This document shows, piece by piece, positions 1-11,371 of a stretch of 64,000 bases of DNA. The notes below the pieces were generated by a model. The model had not been told where the DNA came from. It saw only the letters and a list, made by a program, of their open reading frames with translations, and searched no databases. The DNA comes from Melieria omissa (taxonomy: Eukaryota > Arthropoda > Insecta > Diptera > Ulidiidae): the NCBI GenBank assembly GCA_963971225.1, contig OZ020270.1, positions 17,223,817 through 17,287,816 on the forward strand. The letters are read 5' to 3'. Numbering within the stretch: the first letter of the stretch is position 1; each line of letters opens with the position of its first letter. Both the position numbers and the translations under genes were made by a program.

Positions 1-205
1 AAAAATAAACAAACGAAAAATGCATCTTTCTCGCACTACAGTAGGTTGCGAGTCGTCTAACGATAGTACTATTAATACATGTGGCATGATAATAACACTC
101 AATTACTACTGTGATCTTGACCAGAAAAGTTGTGAAAATAAACTGAAAATTACGAAATAAAGTGGAATGAATCATATTTGTAATGTACCAACTTGTGATG
201 TGGAT

Positions 206-311
206 TTAGTTTATGCGGTTGAAAGACCGTGTGCTGTAAGGGGTTTTGAAAAAGTCTGAGATTTCGGGGGGGGTCCGGACCCCCCGGACCACCCCCCTGC
301 GTCCGTCCCTG
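206..311 (-). mobile_element. End of a GC-rich-ended DNA transposon (hAT-like), running off the left edge
   Basis: Read on the minus strand from 311, the sequence begins CAGGGACGGACGCAGG and continues into a long run of G with a GTCCGGACCCCC-type block. This is the style of terminus seen on some animal hAT (Tip100-like) elements; that assignment is from family knowledge. The other end lies outside the window, so neither TSD nor length can be checked. The element stops at the exact base where the hAT MITE terminus at 312-349 begins, so it appears to have inserted into that MITE. Extent to the left is uncertain. Confidence 0.4.
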
Positions 312-349
312 CATGTACTACTGAAACAAAACTGAAAACGGCAGCACTG
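312..349 (+). mobile_element. 3' terminus of the hAT MITE family of 47481-48538
   Basis: The segment ending GAAAACGGCAGCACTG matches the right terminus of the complete MITE at 47,481-48,538, including the preceding TACTACTGAA motif. The rest of this copy is displaced to the left by the element ending at 311 or lies outside the window. Confidence 0.5.
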
Positions 350-879
350 AATGCGAGTGTTCACACATGCTACTTTTTCAGCAGCGCGACGCAGCGCTTG
401 GTTTGAAACCAGTGATAAAGTTATCATTCAGAGACAATAAAGCCTTTACACTTCGAGTTGTTCTCACTTATACAGACTCATTTCTTGCTGTCTAATAAAT
501 CCCCGCTGTCACATAAATCCCCGAGCCAATAGATACATTTCGTGGTGTGTACATGAGTACTCATGAGTACCCGAAAAATTTAACGTAGTACGTGTCATAG
601 AAGTCGTTTCTACATACAACATTGCTTTGCTGGTGCTGCCAAATAAACTTCCTACCATACTTCATGGTGAACATAATTTGAATTATTATCGTTTGTTTAT
701 TGTGCAGCAGACTTCGCAGAGGACACCGAGAATTTAAAAATAAAATAAAAACCAATTTGACTTATATATTAACTAAAGAAATCCGATTTCGGTACTTTGG
801 GCAATTCTACTTAGACCAAGAGGAAGTAAATAACAGATTGAATGGTATCGGGTGCTCTGAAATATAAAAGACTAATTAT
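350..879. other. AT-rich sequence without a recognised gene
   Basis: About 530 bases holding only short open frames with no recognisable motif. A minus-strand frame at 561-755 was inspected and not accepted as a gene. Confidence 0.5.
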
Positions 880-1643
880 TAGAGTCCGACCGATACCAAA
901 TTTTTTGGCCGATGCCGATGCCGATTAATCGGCATCGGCCAATTCTCAGGCCGATGCCGATTAATCGGTCAAAAGGTCGAAAATCGGCAAGAATGAATTC
1001 AATCAAAAACACAGCTTATTTTATAAAACAACAAAAGGAACTATTACATATATAATACATTTCATCACATTCATCACAAATTAACAAACAAAAATGAGAA
1101 AATAAACAACTAAAAACTAAATAAAATTACAAGAAAATTCAGAATTTAAATACATTAAACTAAAATTTCCCCCAAATTTATAACACATAAAATTAATATT
1201 TCATGAAAATTGCTCATTCTATTTGGCACAAGCAATTAACAAAAGACCCAATAGTCAATATAGCTGAACAAGGTGTTGATGTTGCAAAAATAGATTAAAA
1301 ATATCTGTAAAATATTGTCCCCTTAAATATTTGTCATAAAGTTCAAACAAATCTAAGGAGAAACCCCCTAATCAGGCAACACTGAGTTGTAACGTATAAT
1401 AAAAATGTAATAAATATACAAAGCGAGATATCAAAAAGAAAGACAGTGCGATTCAGCTGCAAATAAAAACAAACAAGAAATGAAAGCAGGAAAATCTACC
1501 AAAAAAAGCCGATGTGGCATCGGCCAAAAAAGGCCGAAGCCGATGCCGATTCTTTTTTTTTTTGCCGATGCCGATACTAGCCGATGCCGATGCCAATTTT
1601 ATTGGCCGATACTAGCCGATGCCGATTAATCGGTCGGACTCTA
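880..1643. mobile_element. Non-autonomous hAT-type MITE with GCCGAT-rich ends
   Basis: The element has perfect terminal inverted repeats TAGAGTCCGACCGAT / ATCGGTCGGACTCTA. A perfect 8-bp duplication CTAATTAT lies immediately outside both ends (872-879 and 1644-1651), as expected of hAT transposition. Subterminal zones are packed with direct and inverted copies of GCCGATGCCGAT; the interior is AT-rich with no coding capacity. At 764 bp it must depend on a transposase encoded elsewhere. Confidence 0.88.
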
Positions 1644-1812
1644 CTAATTATAAATGAATATAGTTAAGCTCAGAATAAGTAAATAAAAAATAATGTATGT
1701 ATGCTAAGTTTGCAGACGACCTGAGGGTCAATGTTGTATATCCTTTGTTTATAAATTTTAGTTCATATACATAACTATATTATAAGAAATTGTATGAATT
1801 GTTCTATAATTA

Positions 1813-2639
1813 CACAGTACAACAATTTTGCGGTTTTCAAAAAACCCGCGGAGTTTCTCAACTGTTCCTGCAATATTTTCTAGTTTAAAAATAGTTCAAA
1901 ATATAACGTAAAATTGACATTGACATGGCTTTGGGCAAAATAATTGATTCCCTTTAATTTGATACTAATATTGTTGGACTAAGATGAGTTCAACCATTTA
2001 AATTCGTTTTCAAGGTGGGTGTTGCTGGCAACTTCAAGGCCTTGTAAAAACCAAACTAGAGGTGACCCAAAAAAACAAATTACATATTCGTAATCAGCGG
2101 CTCCGGAATTATAAGGAGCAGTTCAGAAACTGGGCGGGTTTTGTGAAGAGCTGAAATTGTTTGCACTGTGAAAAATTTTGGAATAATTTAAGTTTTTGAG
2201 TTGAAATAAACTTCAACCATTTTTTTCAGCTCAACCAATGGACTGATTAACATGAAATTTCACAATGTGTTGGTGCATGGTAAGGGTTTTATAATATATT
2301 TTGTTCAATTTTTTTTGTAGAAAAACTTCCAGGATACTTAAGCATACATTTTTAAAAGGACATTTTTATATCCTTTCGCCAGGATAATTACAACAAAATT
2401 ATTTGATTTGAGTTGGAGACATAATTCTCTTTCTTTTGATACTAATATTGTTAGACCAGGATAAGTTCAACCATTTAAATTAATTTTTTTAATTGGGGTA
2501 TAGCTTGTAACTTCAAGACCCTGTAAAACCCAAACTAGAGGTGACCCGAAAAAAATAATTACATATTCGGGTTCAGCGACTCCGAAAATATAAGGAACAG
2601 TTGAGAAACTCCGCGGGTTTTTTTTACTGTTGTACTGTG
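1813..2639. mobile_element. MITE with long TIRs, TTA target duplication and an internal duplication
   Basis: Termini CACAGTACAAC / GTTGTACTGTG are flanked by TTA on both sides (1810-1812, 2640-2642), a 3-bp duplication of the PIF/Harbinger type. The inverted similarity continues inward through an AAACCCGCGGAGTTTCTCAA block near 1845 and its complement near 2600. The right part is present twice: about 1,955-2,140 and 2,437-2,620 are diverged direct copies sharing AACTAGAGGTGACCC and a TACATATTCG motif. No coding sequence was seen. The superfamily call rests on the TSD alone. Confidence 0.65.
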
Positions 2640-2672
2640 TTATTAGAGAAATGAAAATTAATAAAGGATTTA

Positions 2673-2727
2673 TCTATCTTATCTATCTCTATCTATCATT
2701 CTATCTATCTATCTATCTATCTATATA
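2673..2727. repeat. (ATCT)n microsatellite
   Basis: Slightly interrupted tetranucleotide repeats of ATCT lie just downstream of the MITE's right end. Confidence 0.9.
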
Positions 2728-3289
2728 TTAACTTAAAGAAGTGATTTTCGGAAGCGTAAGTATATTCATTATGTCATTGTGTACACATTTTGTATCTTTT
2801 GTTTTCATGCTATTGTTTTAAAAATATGAATTTTTGATTTTCTATTTATTGGTGAAAGCTATTTTTTCAAATTTTGTATCTTTTCTTTCATCTTATTGTT
2901 TAATGAAAATGAATTTTTGATTTATGATTATTGGTTCAATCTTTATGTGATTTATATGTTCCTTATGTTTTATAAAATATTGTAATGAGTGAAATGAGTG
3001 AAATGCCTACAGGGGAACCGAGCACCCAAAAAAAAAAATCGGTAACGCGCCTATTTTGCATACCTCTATGGTGGTGGGGAACATGCAAAGATATTTATAT
3101 AGATATATCTATTACGTGTAATAAATTTGTATTATAAATGAATACAGCATATTGTGATGTACATTAGTTACTTGCAATAAGAGGAATCTTAAAATATTTG
3201 TCGTTTAGATTGTATACATTTTCAAATCAAAAAATTACAATATATCAAAACTTAGCACAATATTTCTCAATTTTTTGTTTTTCGAAATT
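2728..3289. other. AT-rich sequence, nothing recognised
   Basis: Diverged direct repetition is visible (TTTTTGATTTTCTATTTATTGG near 2,830 and a similar stretch near 2,915), followed by a run of A near 3,030. No coding signal. Confidence 0.4.
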
Positions 3290-4125
3290 ACCCCCGGGCG
3301 GCATCAGGTTGACGATAAAATATCAAATCCAACAGCTGATATTTTTTCACCACAACTTTTGCCAATTGGCAGTACAAAATTTCTATGCAAAAGGGAGGCA
3401 GAATAATGCAAAAATATAACAATATGAACGAACCAAAACAATTTTGATTACTGGCAAACTCTTTGACATCACATTTAGATTATAGAATGAACACATATTC
3501 TTGTTCCGGCAGCGATTTTACTGTAAATAATTATTTTGTGTACAAACATCCATCCCCGAAAAATGTTCAAGCAGAAAACAGCTGATTGGGTTTCACCACG
3601 AATTGTAAATGCATTGCAGAATTGAAACTTGTATGAAAAATAGCCAAAAAGCAATGCAAAATAATAGGAAACTTGAATGAGCTATAAGCAATATTATGAT
3701 AGCGCTTTTCTTAGTTATGAATAATTTATTGATTAATATGCAGTGAGATACTTCCGATTGCTTTTTGATTGGAAAACTAATTATCATTTTCCGGCAGCAA
3801 AATAAGTCCGCGAGCTGCTCCGGACAATAGATAAATCGAAAAACCAGCTGAGCACCAATTCACCATGAAGTGAATGCAAAATAAAAACGAAATTTGTATG
3901 GCAGAAGGCGAAAGTTTTACGTAAAATAATAGACAGTCGACGCATTCTAAGGTATTGTAGGGCACGCAAACCACATATATGCACTATCTGAGATGTTCAG
4001 AGTGAAAAACATTTATTCCGGCAATACTTTTCATATAAAACCAAATGCTTTAAATTTTTTCCCCGGCAACGAAATTGCAAACAGCTGATTTCTTTGCTCT
4101 CACGGAGTTTTTATCTTGGTTATCT
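3290..4125. repeat. Diverged modular repeat with CCGGCAGC and CAGCTGA boxes
   Basis: Four or five loosely similar modules recur every 230-280 bases. Each has a (C)CCGGCAGC- or CGGGCGGC-like box (near 3,296, 3,508, 3,791, 4,016, 4,063), then usually an ACAGCTGAT-like box (3,340, 3,578, 3,844, 4,080), a TCACCA/TCACGG motif and a tract containing TTGTATG. The similarity was found by eye and is too diverged to give a clean consensus. Short open frames here carry no recognised domain. Confidence 0.4.
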
Positions 4126-4491
4126 AGATAATCACACGTATAGGAAATTTCAGCTGTTTTTGGCTAAATGAGCGAGTGTAATGTCTTATTTTGCTCTGTT
4201 ATCATTGTTTGAAACCTTCAAAATATTTGATTTCGTCGCCGCGTGACGCTTAGGGATGGCAGAAAAAAAATTTAATCGATTAACTAATCATATGATTAAT
4301 CATAAGACAAAAAAAAATAATTGTAATTAATTGCAATTAATGTAAAATAATCGATTAATAATGTTTATTTTTGAAAAATGTGGAATTGAGCTTTAATAAA
4401 ATAAAACAAGTGTTGTTGGAGTAAATAAAAATTTTTTATTGTTTAACCAAGTTTGCAGAAACAATAATTTTGATAATCGTTTTGTTGTTAA

Positions 4492-4985
4492 CCCATTGCT
4501 GCTTAATGGGTAAAATTTTACCCATTAAAATTGACTTTCAAAAATAATCACAGAAAAGTTCGTGGTAGAGATATCTCAAAATCATTGATAGGGATGGTTG
4601 GGATAAAGATGGAACTACCTTAGTCTAGTGGAGGTCACCCTAAAATTCCGCCATCTAGCTAGAGTTACCAGACTCCAAAAATTGTGAATTTTCCGGAGGT
4701 GGAAAATGTGGTGAAACGTAGTGGCCCTACAACCTCACAAACACCTGCCTCCTAACTTACCTGTAAACAATACTTCTTTTGTTCACGTGTTTAGCTGATC
4801 ACTTTAAAAAGTATGAAAAATAGCTACCATTGTTGCCTTATGGATACAAAATACCCCATGAATATTTCAGCAACGTGCAGAGATAGAAAGCTGAACTTGT
4901 TTCTAATCATTTTGGGTGAATTCCAGGTCGTATATGAAATTTTATCAAAATCGTATGAGCAGAACTGGTACCCGGCAGCAATGGG
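4492..4985. mobile_element. piggyBac-type MITE (TTAA target)
   Basis: Terminal repeats CCCATTGCTGC / GCAGCAATGGG are directly flanked by TTAA at 4,488-4,491 and 4,986-4,989. The exact TTAA duplication is diagnostic of piggyBac transposition. The element is 494 bp with no coding sequence. It sits inside the hAT transposase reading frame, splitting a leucine TTA codon from the rest. Confidence 0.85.
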
Positions 4986-4989
4986 TTAA

Positions 4990-5415
4990 ACGGTTGCGTT
5001 TTTCGGTAGCTGGAACTGAAGTACCAACTAAATGGCAATATTTTTTTGAAAGCGCGTAAAGTTTTGGGTATACTGTTTTAATTTCGTCCCAAGCATCAAT
5101 AATGTTTCGGTTTAATTCTAAGACTTGACAATTTAAATAAAAACTCATCTCATCTTGTGGTTGAGCACAATCGTCATTCTTCCTTCTTCTTTTGTGCACT
5201 AGAGTCTTATGTGGAGCCCAAAGATCAAACTCATTCTCTAACGATTCCACTAACGATTCGCTACCCGTTTCTATGGCATCATCTGCAACTGTTATTTCAG
5301 TACGTAAAAACTTGATAACTGAGGCCAGTGCTAATAGATCTTTAAAATGAAAGTTTTTGAATCTTGGGTCGAGTAATGTTGATGGAGCTAGAAAAAGGAA
5401 TATTCGATGGAGCAA
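4990..5415 (-). pseudogene. hAT transposase C-terminal fragment (ZBED-like)
   Basis: The minus-strand reading has a LLDPRFKNFHF motif near its start, then an acidic linker, then WDEIKTVYPKLYALSKKYCH and TSVPA, which together mark the C-terminal dimerisation/catalytic region of hAT transposases. Between TSVPA and EKRNRL the residues usual in the family (the SERxFS segment) are missing, a small in-frame deletion. The frame then meets the piggyBac-type MITE. On its far side (about 4,425-4,487) the frame resumes with a hAT-like tail containing KLLFLQTWL. The N-terminal half and BED finger are absent. It is non-functional. Confidence 0.8.
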
Positions 5416-5584
5416 TATTAATTGCGAATTATATTCAAAAATGTAGTTTGCGATTATTTTGCTATTAATCGATTAATACTCGATTAATCAAATGGAGTGT
5501 TACGATACAATTAAATCGAAAATTTTACAAAAATAATCGATTATTTTAATCAAATGATTAATCGCTGCCATCCCTAGTGACGCT

Positions 5585-6059
5585 GCTGCAGCAAGCATGG
5601 ACTATGAAAATTTAATATCGGAAATTGTTAATGATTTTTAATTGATTAATGAATGAATTTTCTTATTTTTTTTATTTAATATGAATTTATATTATTTTTT
5701 TACTTTTCCTTCATTATTATGAGATATCTTTTTTTCACAATAATATAAATTAACCTTCTTTTTCAATATCTGAGAATAGTTATAATTGAAAATGCACTTT
5801 TATGAATTTTTTTTTGAAAAATCAACTAATTCGCCCACTTTGTAGGGGCTGATACCTCATTGATCCCTTTTCCCCCTTTCACGTTAGGACCTGAAATCTC
5901 TTCAAAACAGTCCATTTGCTTACAGGCGTTTTTGTTATACGCAGCCAACTTCAACCGCTAACGCCTTGTCAAAATTGGAAATTGGAATAGCGCAGCGTCA
6001 GAGCGTTTCAATTTTGCGGTTTGCCCCATACAATTTGTATGGGCGTGAACAATTTTGAC
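5585..6059. other. AT-rich spacer, then possible left edge of the large element
   Basis: 5,640-5,830 is almost pure A/T. From about 5,870 the composition rises. An AGCGTCAG motif at about 5,994 also occurs on the minus strand near 24,035, just outside the right-hand array, but I could not define a true terminal repeat. Confidence 0.35.
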
Positions 6060-6600
6060 AGTTGCTTCACGGGTAAAAATAATTCATAAAAATTTTATGA
6101 ACGGCGTTCATAAACCTTTAATTTGGACTTTTTATGAAAAATTCATAATTTTTCTGAATTTTTTCATAAAATTTATGAAACGGTTCATACATGTTTATGA
6201 ACGCTTTCATAAAAATTGTGAATCTTCGTTCATAAACCGCTTCATAAAAGCCGAATCTCACATTTTTTGTTCGGGTACGAGCCGAACGGGCAAAGCTATC
6301 TATATTTTGAACTTGTTGTGAAAAATTCATAATTTTTTTGATTTTTTTCATAAAATTTATGAAACGGTTCATACATGTTTATGAATGCGTTCATAAAAAT
6401 TGTGAAACTTTGTTCATAAACCACTTCGTAAAAGTCGAATCTCACATTTTTTGTTCGGGTACAAGCCGAGCGGGCAAGATATCTTTATTTTTAACTTTTT
6501 GTGAAACATTTTTTTCATAAAACAGTTTACACATGTTTATGAACGCGTTCATAAAAATTGTGAAACTTCGTTCATAAACCATTCTTTCGGCCACGAGCCG
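6060..6600. repeat. Left palindromic array (ATGAACG/CGTTCAT repeats)
   Basis: About three degenerate tandem units of roughly 180 bp. Each contains several palindromes of the TTTATGAACGCGTTCATAAA type and one GTTCGG-x8-CCGAAC palindrome (6,271-6,291; 6,454-6,474; a shortened version near 6,585-6,600). The same two palindrome types alternate in the array at 23,598-24,010. Paired arrays flanking the two genes between them look like subterminal repeats of one large DNA element (inference). Open frames on both strands here are side effects of the repeat. Confidence 0.7.
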
Positions 6601-7626
6601 AGCGTTCGGCGTGCTCATACTCATGCATGTGAATTTAAAATTTCAAACTAATTTTTCGAAGTTGGCCATGACTTGACTTCTTAGAATCTCAATTAAAATT
6701 TCTTAGAATCTCAATTCAAATTTTTACATGATGACATAGCTTTTTGGGAAGGAAGCAATCACTTTAAGACGAGCAGCCAGAGAGGTGAGTCGAGTTTAAC
6801 CAAAGAAAATTTGTATGTTATTTGCTGAGAAAATTAAGAAAAAAAATATTAATGAAGTGCCAAGTCTATGGAAAAACGTGCAAAAATGTGAACATTTTAA
6901 TACATCATATTATAAAAAGTGCATTTTGTAAAAAGTGATGACAGGTTGTGCTGCCAATTCTGTGGCCAAGTTTTTAGTGGTATTGCGATTTTTAAAAGGC
7001 ATTTAAAAAGAAAGCATTCGGCTTTCAATTCGAGTGAAGATGAACGAAACGTATGCTGTGAATATCTTCGCAATGACGATGTATTCCATGCAAAATCACC
7101 GAGTGGGTGCTCTGCGAGTACCGCGAGCGGGAGTTCTGCCAGCACACCCTCTGCTGCTGCAACAAACCTTGAGTTGTCGAGAGATGAGTTTAATATCAAT
7201 CAACAATTAAAACATCTTCACGAATACTCAATGCAGTTTATGACTTTTTTGCACGGCAGGAGCAATTTTTCAAGAAAAGATTCTACCGACGTGGCAGTTA
7301 GTGTTCAAAATATCATATTGCAACCAATTATAAATGTTTTAAAAGAATATGTTCAAAAAAAAATTCTTAACTTTGATTTAAAATCGGAAATATTAAGCGT
7401 TAGAAATTCATGCCTTATGAGATTTGAAACAATTAAATCTGAATATATTCTCACAAAAACATTGGTATCAGAAGGATACATTAACCAGTTAAACGAATTT
7501 GTAATTAACACTGAGCAAGATTTTGGCCTCAAAAAAGGTCAGCTCCTACCCGTCGAGAAAAAAGCGAAGATGGTTACTCTGCCATTATTTCATGCCTTTA
7601 AAACTATCTTAGAGAAAGATGACTTA

Positions 7627-8525
7627 CAGAGCTATTCTGGCAACTATCTTTCAACTCACCTCAATCTTTCGAAGTACAAAAATCTTTCGAAAGACAATTT
7701 GCTATTCTAGCAACTATCTTGAAAGCTTTTTCCGTAACATGAAAGACAGTTTGAAAGATGTGCTTTTGGGGTCGTCTTTCAGCTTGAACAAAGTACGTGC
7801 GTTGTGTTTGTGTTATGAAAAGAAACGATATACGTATATATATAATATATATGGACATATTTCATAAAAGAATGCAATTACTTTTTTAATTTTTATTTCA
7901 GCTTGATTTCTTCAGCCATTGATTGAAATTTTTGAAATTTTGTTTGAATTTTTCATTTCACGACGGACAGTATTGCCAGCATCGAATAGAGCACTTGGTT
8001 TACAAATGTGAGATTTTGATGAAGGATGAAAGAAAACGTAAAAATACACCAATTAACAGCAAAAGTACATAATATAAATCGGCCGAAAGTGTTTGTTATA
8101 TGGTACATCTTCATATGCGGTTCATTGCCTTAAGATTAAATCTGATAACATCATTAACATCACATAAAAAATAAAACAATTAATTTTAATTCATATTTTC
8201 ACACCAGTTTTTGTCTTTTCTAAAAAGAAATACGTAACTGCAAAATAATCCTGATAAACACATCTGTAATTAAAAAGAAAATCATAACGAAAATTGGAAA
8301 AATAATTTTCTTTCATCGTTGCAAAAATGCTTCAAATTTCACAGAAAAAGAGTTGGCTGGCAATGCTGTTCGCCGAAAACAGCTTTTCAACTCGAGTGTT
8401 GAATTTTAGAGCTTTTCCCGAAAGATTTTTTCGTTGGAATATCTAAAATCTTTCATTCAGCCTTTCAAACTATCGTTCAATAATCTTTTGAAAGTGTTTC
8501 AACAGTCTTTGCCAGAATAGCCCTG
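7627..8525. mobile_element. MITE in the transposase-like gene, TTA target duplication
   Basis: TIRs CAGAGCTATTCTGGCAAC (left) and CAGGGCTATTCTGGCAA (right, complement) are flanked by TTA at 7,624-7,626 and 8,526-8,528. Removing the element plus one TTA restores an uninterrupted reading frame, which confirms the boundaries. At 899 bp it has no coding capacity. Subterminal regions carry many CTTTCGAAAG and CTTTCAA motifs. The 3-bp TWA duplication points to PIF/Harbinger. Confidence 0.85.
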
Positions 8526-9335
8526 TTACTTTTAAAAATGATAAGTTACATGAGTGAATTAAAAAAATCGAATAAGTTTACAAACATTTGCCAAGGTGAT
8601 TTGTGGCAGCGTAAATGTGCTTTATATCCCGATAAACTCTTAGTTTCATATTTTTTATATACAGATGATGTAGAAATTAATAACCCATCCCAAGAAATTA
8701 ATGTGATCCATTCTGGCAAACACTCTCTGTGCCACTTTTACTATTCATTCCCGTGCCAACCTTCAGGAGACACAAAGCAAAGTAATGTTTTCCTGGCAGC
8801 AGTACTTAAAACTAAAGATTTAAAGATGTTTGGCAATGCAAAATGTTTAGATAACTTAGTCAATAAATTAGTTTTGCTTGAAATAGAAGGAGTTGACATT
8901 AGGCTATCTAATGGTCTAGTTTATAAACCTCACTTTATACCAGTGCTTATTTTAGGCGATAACTTGGGTCTTAATACGGTTTTAGGATTCGTCAAATCAT
9001 TCAATTCAACTTTTTGTAGGTTCTGCACTGCAAATATTAACTTTACAAAACAACTTTGCTTAGAACGATCTGATCTCCGAAGAAACTATGTTACTTATTC
9101 AAACAATTTAAGAAATAAAGGCAAAGGTATTGCAGAATCCTGCATTTTTAACAAAATCCCATCATTTCATGTAATTGATAATTTGGCTGTTGATGCAATG
9201 CATGACATAATACAGTGGAAACAAAAGCATGGCTTGATAAATGTTATAATACATCTGTATTTTTGCCCATCAAATAGCAATGTTTTATCAAAACACGAAA
9301 TTCACTTTTTTTCATTGTTTACAAAAATTCAGAGG

Positions 9336-9491
9336 TAGCGTCACTTCGAAAGCAATAACTTGAAAACGAGTCAACCAAATGTCATGAAACTTTGACAGAA
9401 TCTAAGTTAAGGATGGTTTTCCATGTACAACACAATAATTCTTAATTTTTGGCGCCATCTCTATGTCAGGCCAAAGACTTTTCAGCCCATG
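9336..9491 (-). mobile_element. Short mariner terminal remnant
   Basis: Read on the minus strand this begins near GGGCTGAAAAGTC and contains GACATAGAGATGGCGCC and CATTTGGTTGACTCG, the kind of 5' untranslated sequence found in mariner elements. TA lies at the right edge. The coding match to the host transposase stops at the left edge and resumes on the right, so this is a deleted mariner or solo end. Exact ends are approximate. Confidence 0.45.
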
Positions 9492-10084
9492 TAGTAACTG
9501 TCATGAAATCATGTGGCCCTGTAAGAAAGTTTTGGAGTTTCCATTTTGAGTCCAAGCATAGACAGTTTAAATTATATGCTCATGCAATAACTTCAAGAAA
9601 GAGTATATGTATATCTATTGCTAAAAAGTATCAGTTTTCATTCGCCAATTATCTTTTAAATAGTTTAACACAGCCAGAAACTATTTATAATTCAAAAATT
9701 GATGCTTCTTCAGAAAGTCTTAAAAGTATTATTAGTTGTGTTACGAGCATACCACAAGAAAATTTAAAGTTGTATAATAGTGTTACATATAATAACCTTT
9801 GCTACAAAAAGGGCTTTTACGTAGGTACATTTTCAGACGATTATAGTATTTATATCATAAAAACAATTTTAGTACACGATGAAAAGATTTTATTATTTTG
9901 TCAACGAGTGCGAAATGTGTTATACAAAAAACATTATATGGCTTTTGAAATCGATAAAAATTTGCTTGGAGAATATTGCGCTCTTTCTATTTCAGATGTG
10001 ATTGGACCGCCAGTAACTTTAATTAAATCTGCAAGAGGTCTTTTTATTGTTAAACTTAAGGATAACTTTCCTGCAAAACTTTAA

Positions 10085-10424
10085 TAATTTTAAAAATTTT
10101 CATTCTTATAATTTCTTACATTTCAGTGATTTCTTAAATATTCTTAAACTCTTAAACTATTCTTAAGGTTTTAATAAAATTTGTGTTTAAATTTTCTTTA
10201 ATTTTCTTATAAAATTTTTCGTCATTTATTATTTGCTTAAATTTTTGAATAAATTTTCTTTTATTTTCTTAAATTTTCTCAAAAGTTCTTTACTTCTAAA
10301 TCAAAAATGGACGCAAACTTTGAAGACTTAGTGACTGAGATTTGTGCAGATGGTAATGTATTAATTCTAGAGCAAAGCACGCAGAATGTTGACGAAGTAA
10401 AAAAAACTGCTGGAGCTATGGAAG
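10085..10424 (+). other. Region between the two genes, with a possible frameshifted first exon
   Basis: A very AT-rich spacer with an AATAAA signal at about 10,174 that could end the upstream transcript. From the ATG at 10,306 a 43-codon frame runs to a TGA at about 10,437, out of frame with the next exon. It looks like the original N-terminus of the SAM-domain gene with a frameshift near 10,420. Confidence 0.4.
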
Positions 10425-11371
10425 GTGGAGGAGATGTATGACTTTTTCAAAGGTATAACATTTCATATTCATATTCATTGCTATGGTATTGTTTTTAATA
10501 TATTATTCTTTTTTTTAGATCAACATATAACCATTGAAGTACTAAAAGTAATGAAGATGGATCATTTGAAAGAGTTGCTCCAAAACTTTAAGATGGGCGA
10601 CAGAATACTTTTTGACTTTAATTTTGAAAAGTGGAGAAACGAAATTGATAAGCCACTTGGTCGCTCTCCAATTTACACTCGTTGCCATAATTGTTCTCCA
10701 AATTGATTTCCTTCGAGATCCAGATCGGGATCACCTGCTGAAGGCGTTATAAGTGATTCAACACAAGACTTTCAAAACACAAAAATAATTTCACTCTCAA
10801 CAATATTAAATGCTAACAACAAAACTGCTTTTGTTAAAAATTGATGACGACGCTCGATGACTTGATGACGCTCACCGGATTATACTTCTTAACATAATAG
10901 TACAACATTTCATCAGTAATGATATTCACATGTCTCTTCAATTAAGCTACTATCTTGAAAAAGATATTCTAGATTTGTTTCCAACTGAAAAAATTAGCTT
11001 CTATAGAACAGAGAAGCGAGGAAAATTATATGCTAAATATTGCTACTTAAAAAAAAATTTCAGTACTAATTTTCTAAAATCTAAGGCTATTGAAAAAGAA
11101 AATAATTCTGTTTCAGAAACAATAGGTACGTATAAAAAACTATTTCTGAATAAAAACACTATAACCAACTTTTTTTTTATTTCTAGTTCCTGAAGATTAT
11201 GCAGAACGTATTGTAAGACGTATTAAGTACGATAATTTATCCGCAGAAGAGTTTGACAGTTGCTGGCAAGCCTGTGCAAGTTATCGTATTCGCCAGATAA
11301 AAGATAAATATCAGAATATTCCTGAAGTGAATGGATGGCCTGAATATAAAAAGGCTCATGGATATCAACTA

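Larger units (their letters stand above)
4251..5576. mobile_element. hAT-type element with transposase remnant, split by a piggyBac-type MITE
   Basis: The ends TAGGGATGGCAG / CTGCCATCCCTA are perfect inverted repeats, flanked by the 8-bp duplication GTGACGCT (4,243-4,250 and 5,577-5,584). Subterminal regions are dense in AATCGATTAAT motifs. The minus strand carries the C-terminal part of a hAT transposase. Without the 494-bp MITE inside it the element is about 830 bp, so it is an internally deleted derivative. Confidence 0.9.
6919..10084 (+). pseudogene. Zinc-finger transposase-like gene (CACTA/EnSpm-like), interrupted
   Basis: The frame opens at 6,919 with a GTG, not an ATG, so the real start is upstream or lost. 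The first 30 residues hold a C2H2 finger (C-x2-C-x12-H-x4-H), followed by a Ser/Ala-rich linker and a helical region. At 7,627 a 899-bp MITE interrupts the frame, which resumes in phase at 8,529. The second part has DDVEINNP, LGDNLGLNTVLGFVKSF, a CRFC pair and NLAVDAMHDII, resembling the Transposase_21-like proteins of animal EnSpm elements (family assignment from memory). A small insertion at 9,336-9,491 replaces an estimated 80-100 residues. The C-terminal part includes FESKHR and DVIGPPVTLIKSARG and ends at TAA 10,082. Non-functional as it stands. The SAM-domain gene follows head-to-tail about 340 bp later. Confidence 0.65.

Noticed and set aside
561..755. 64-codon minus-strand open frame
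   Set aside because: No start context, domain or codon pattern; likely chance in AT-rich DNA.
6055..6624. Several overlapping open frames on both strands rich in Phe, Met and His
   Set aside because: They are generated by the palindromic ATGAACG/CGTTCAT array and mirror each other on the two strands.
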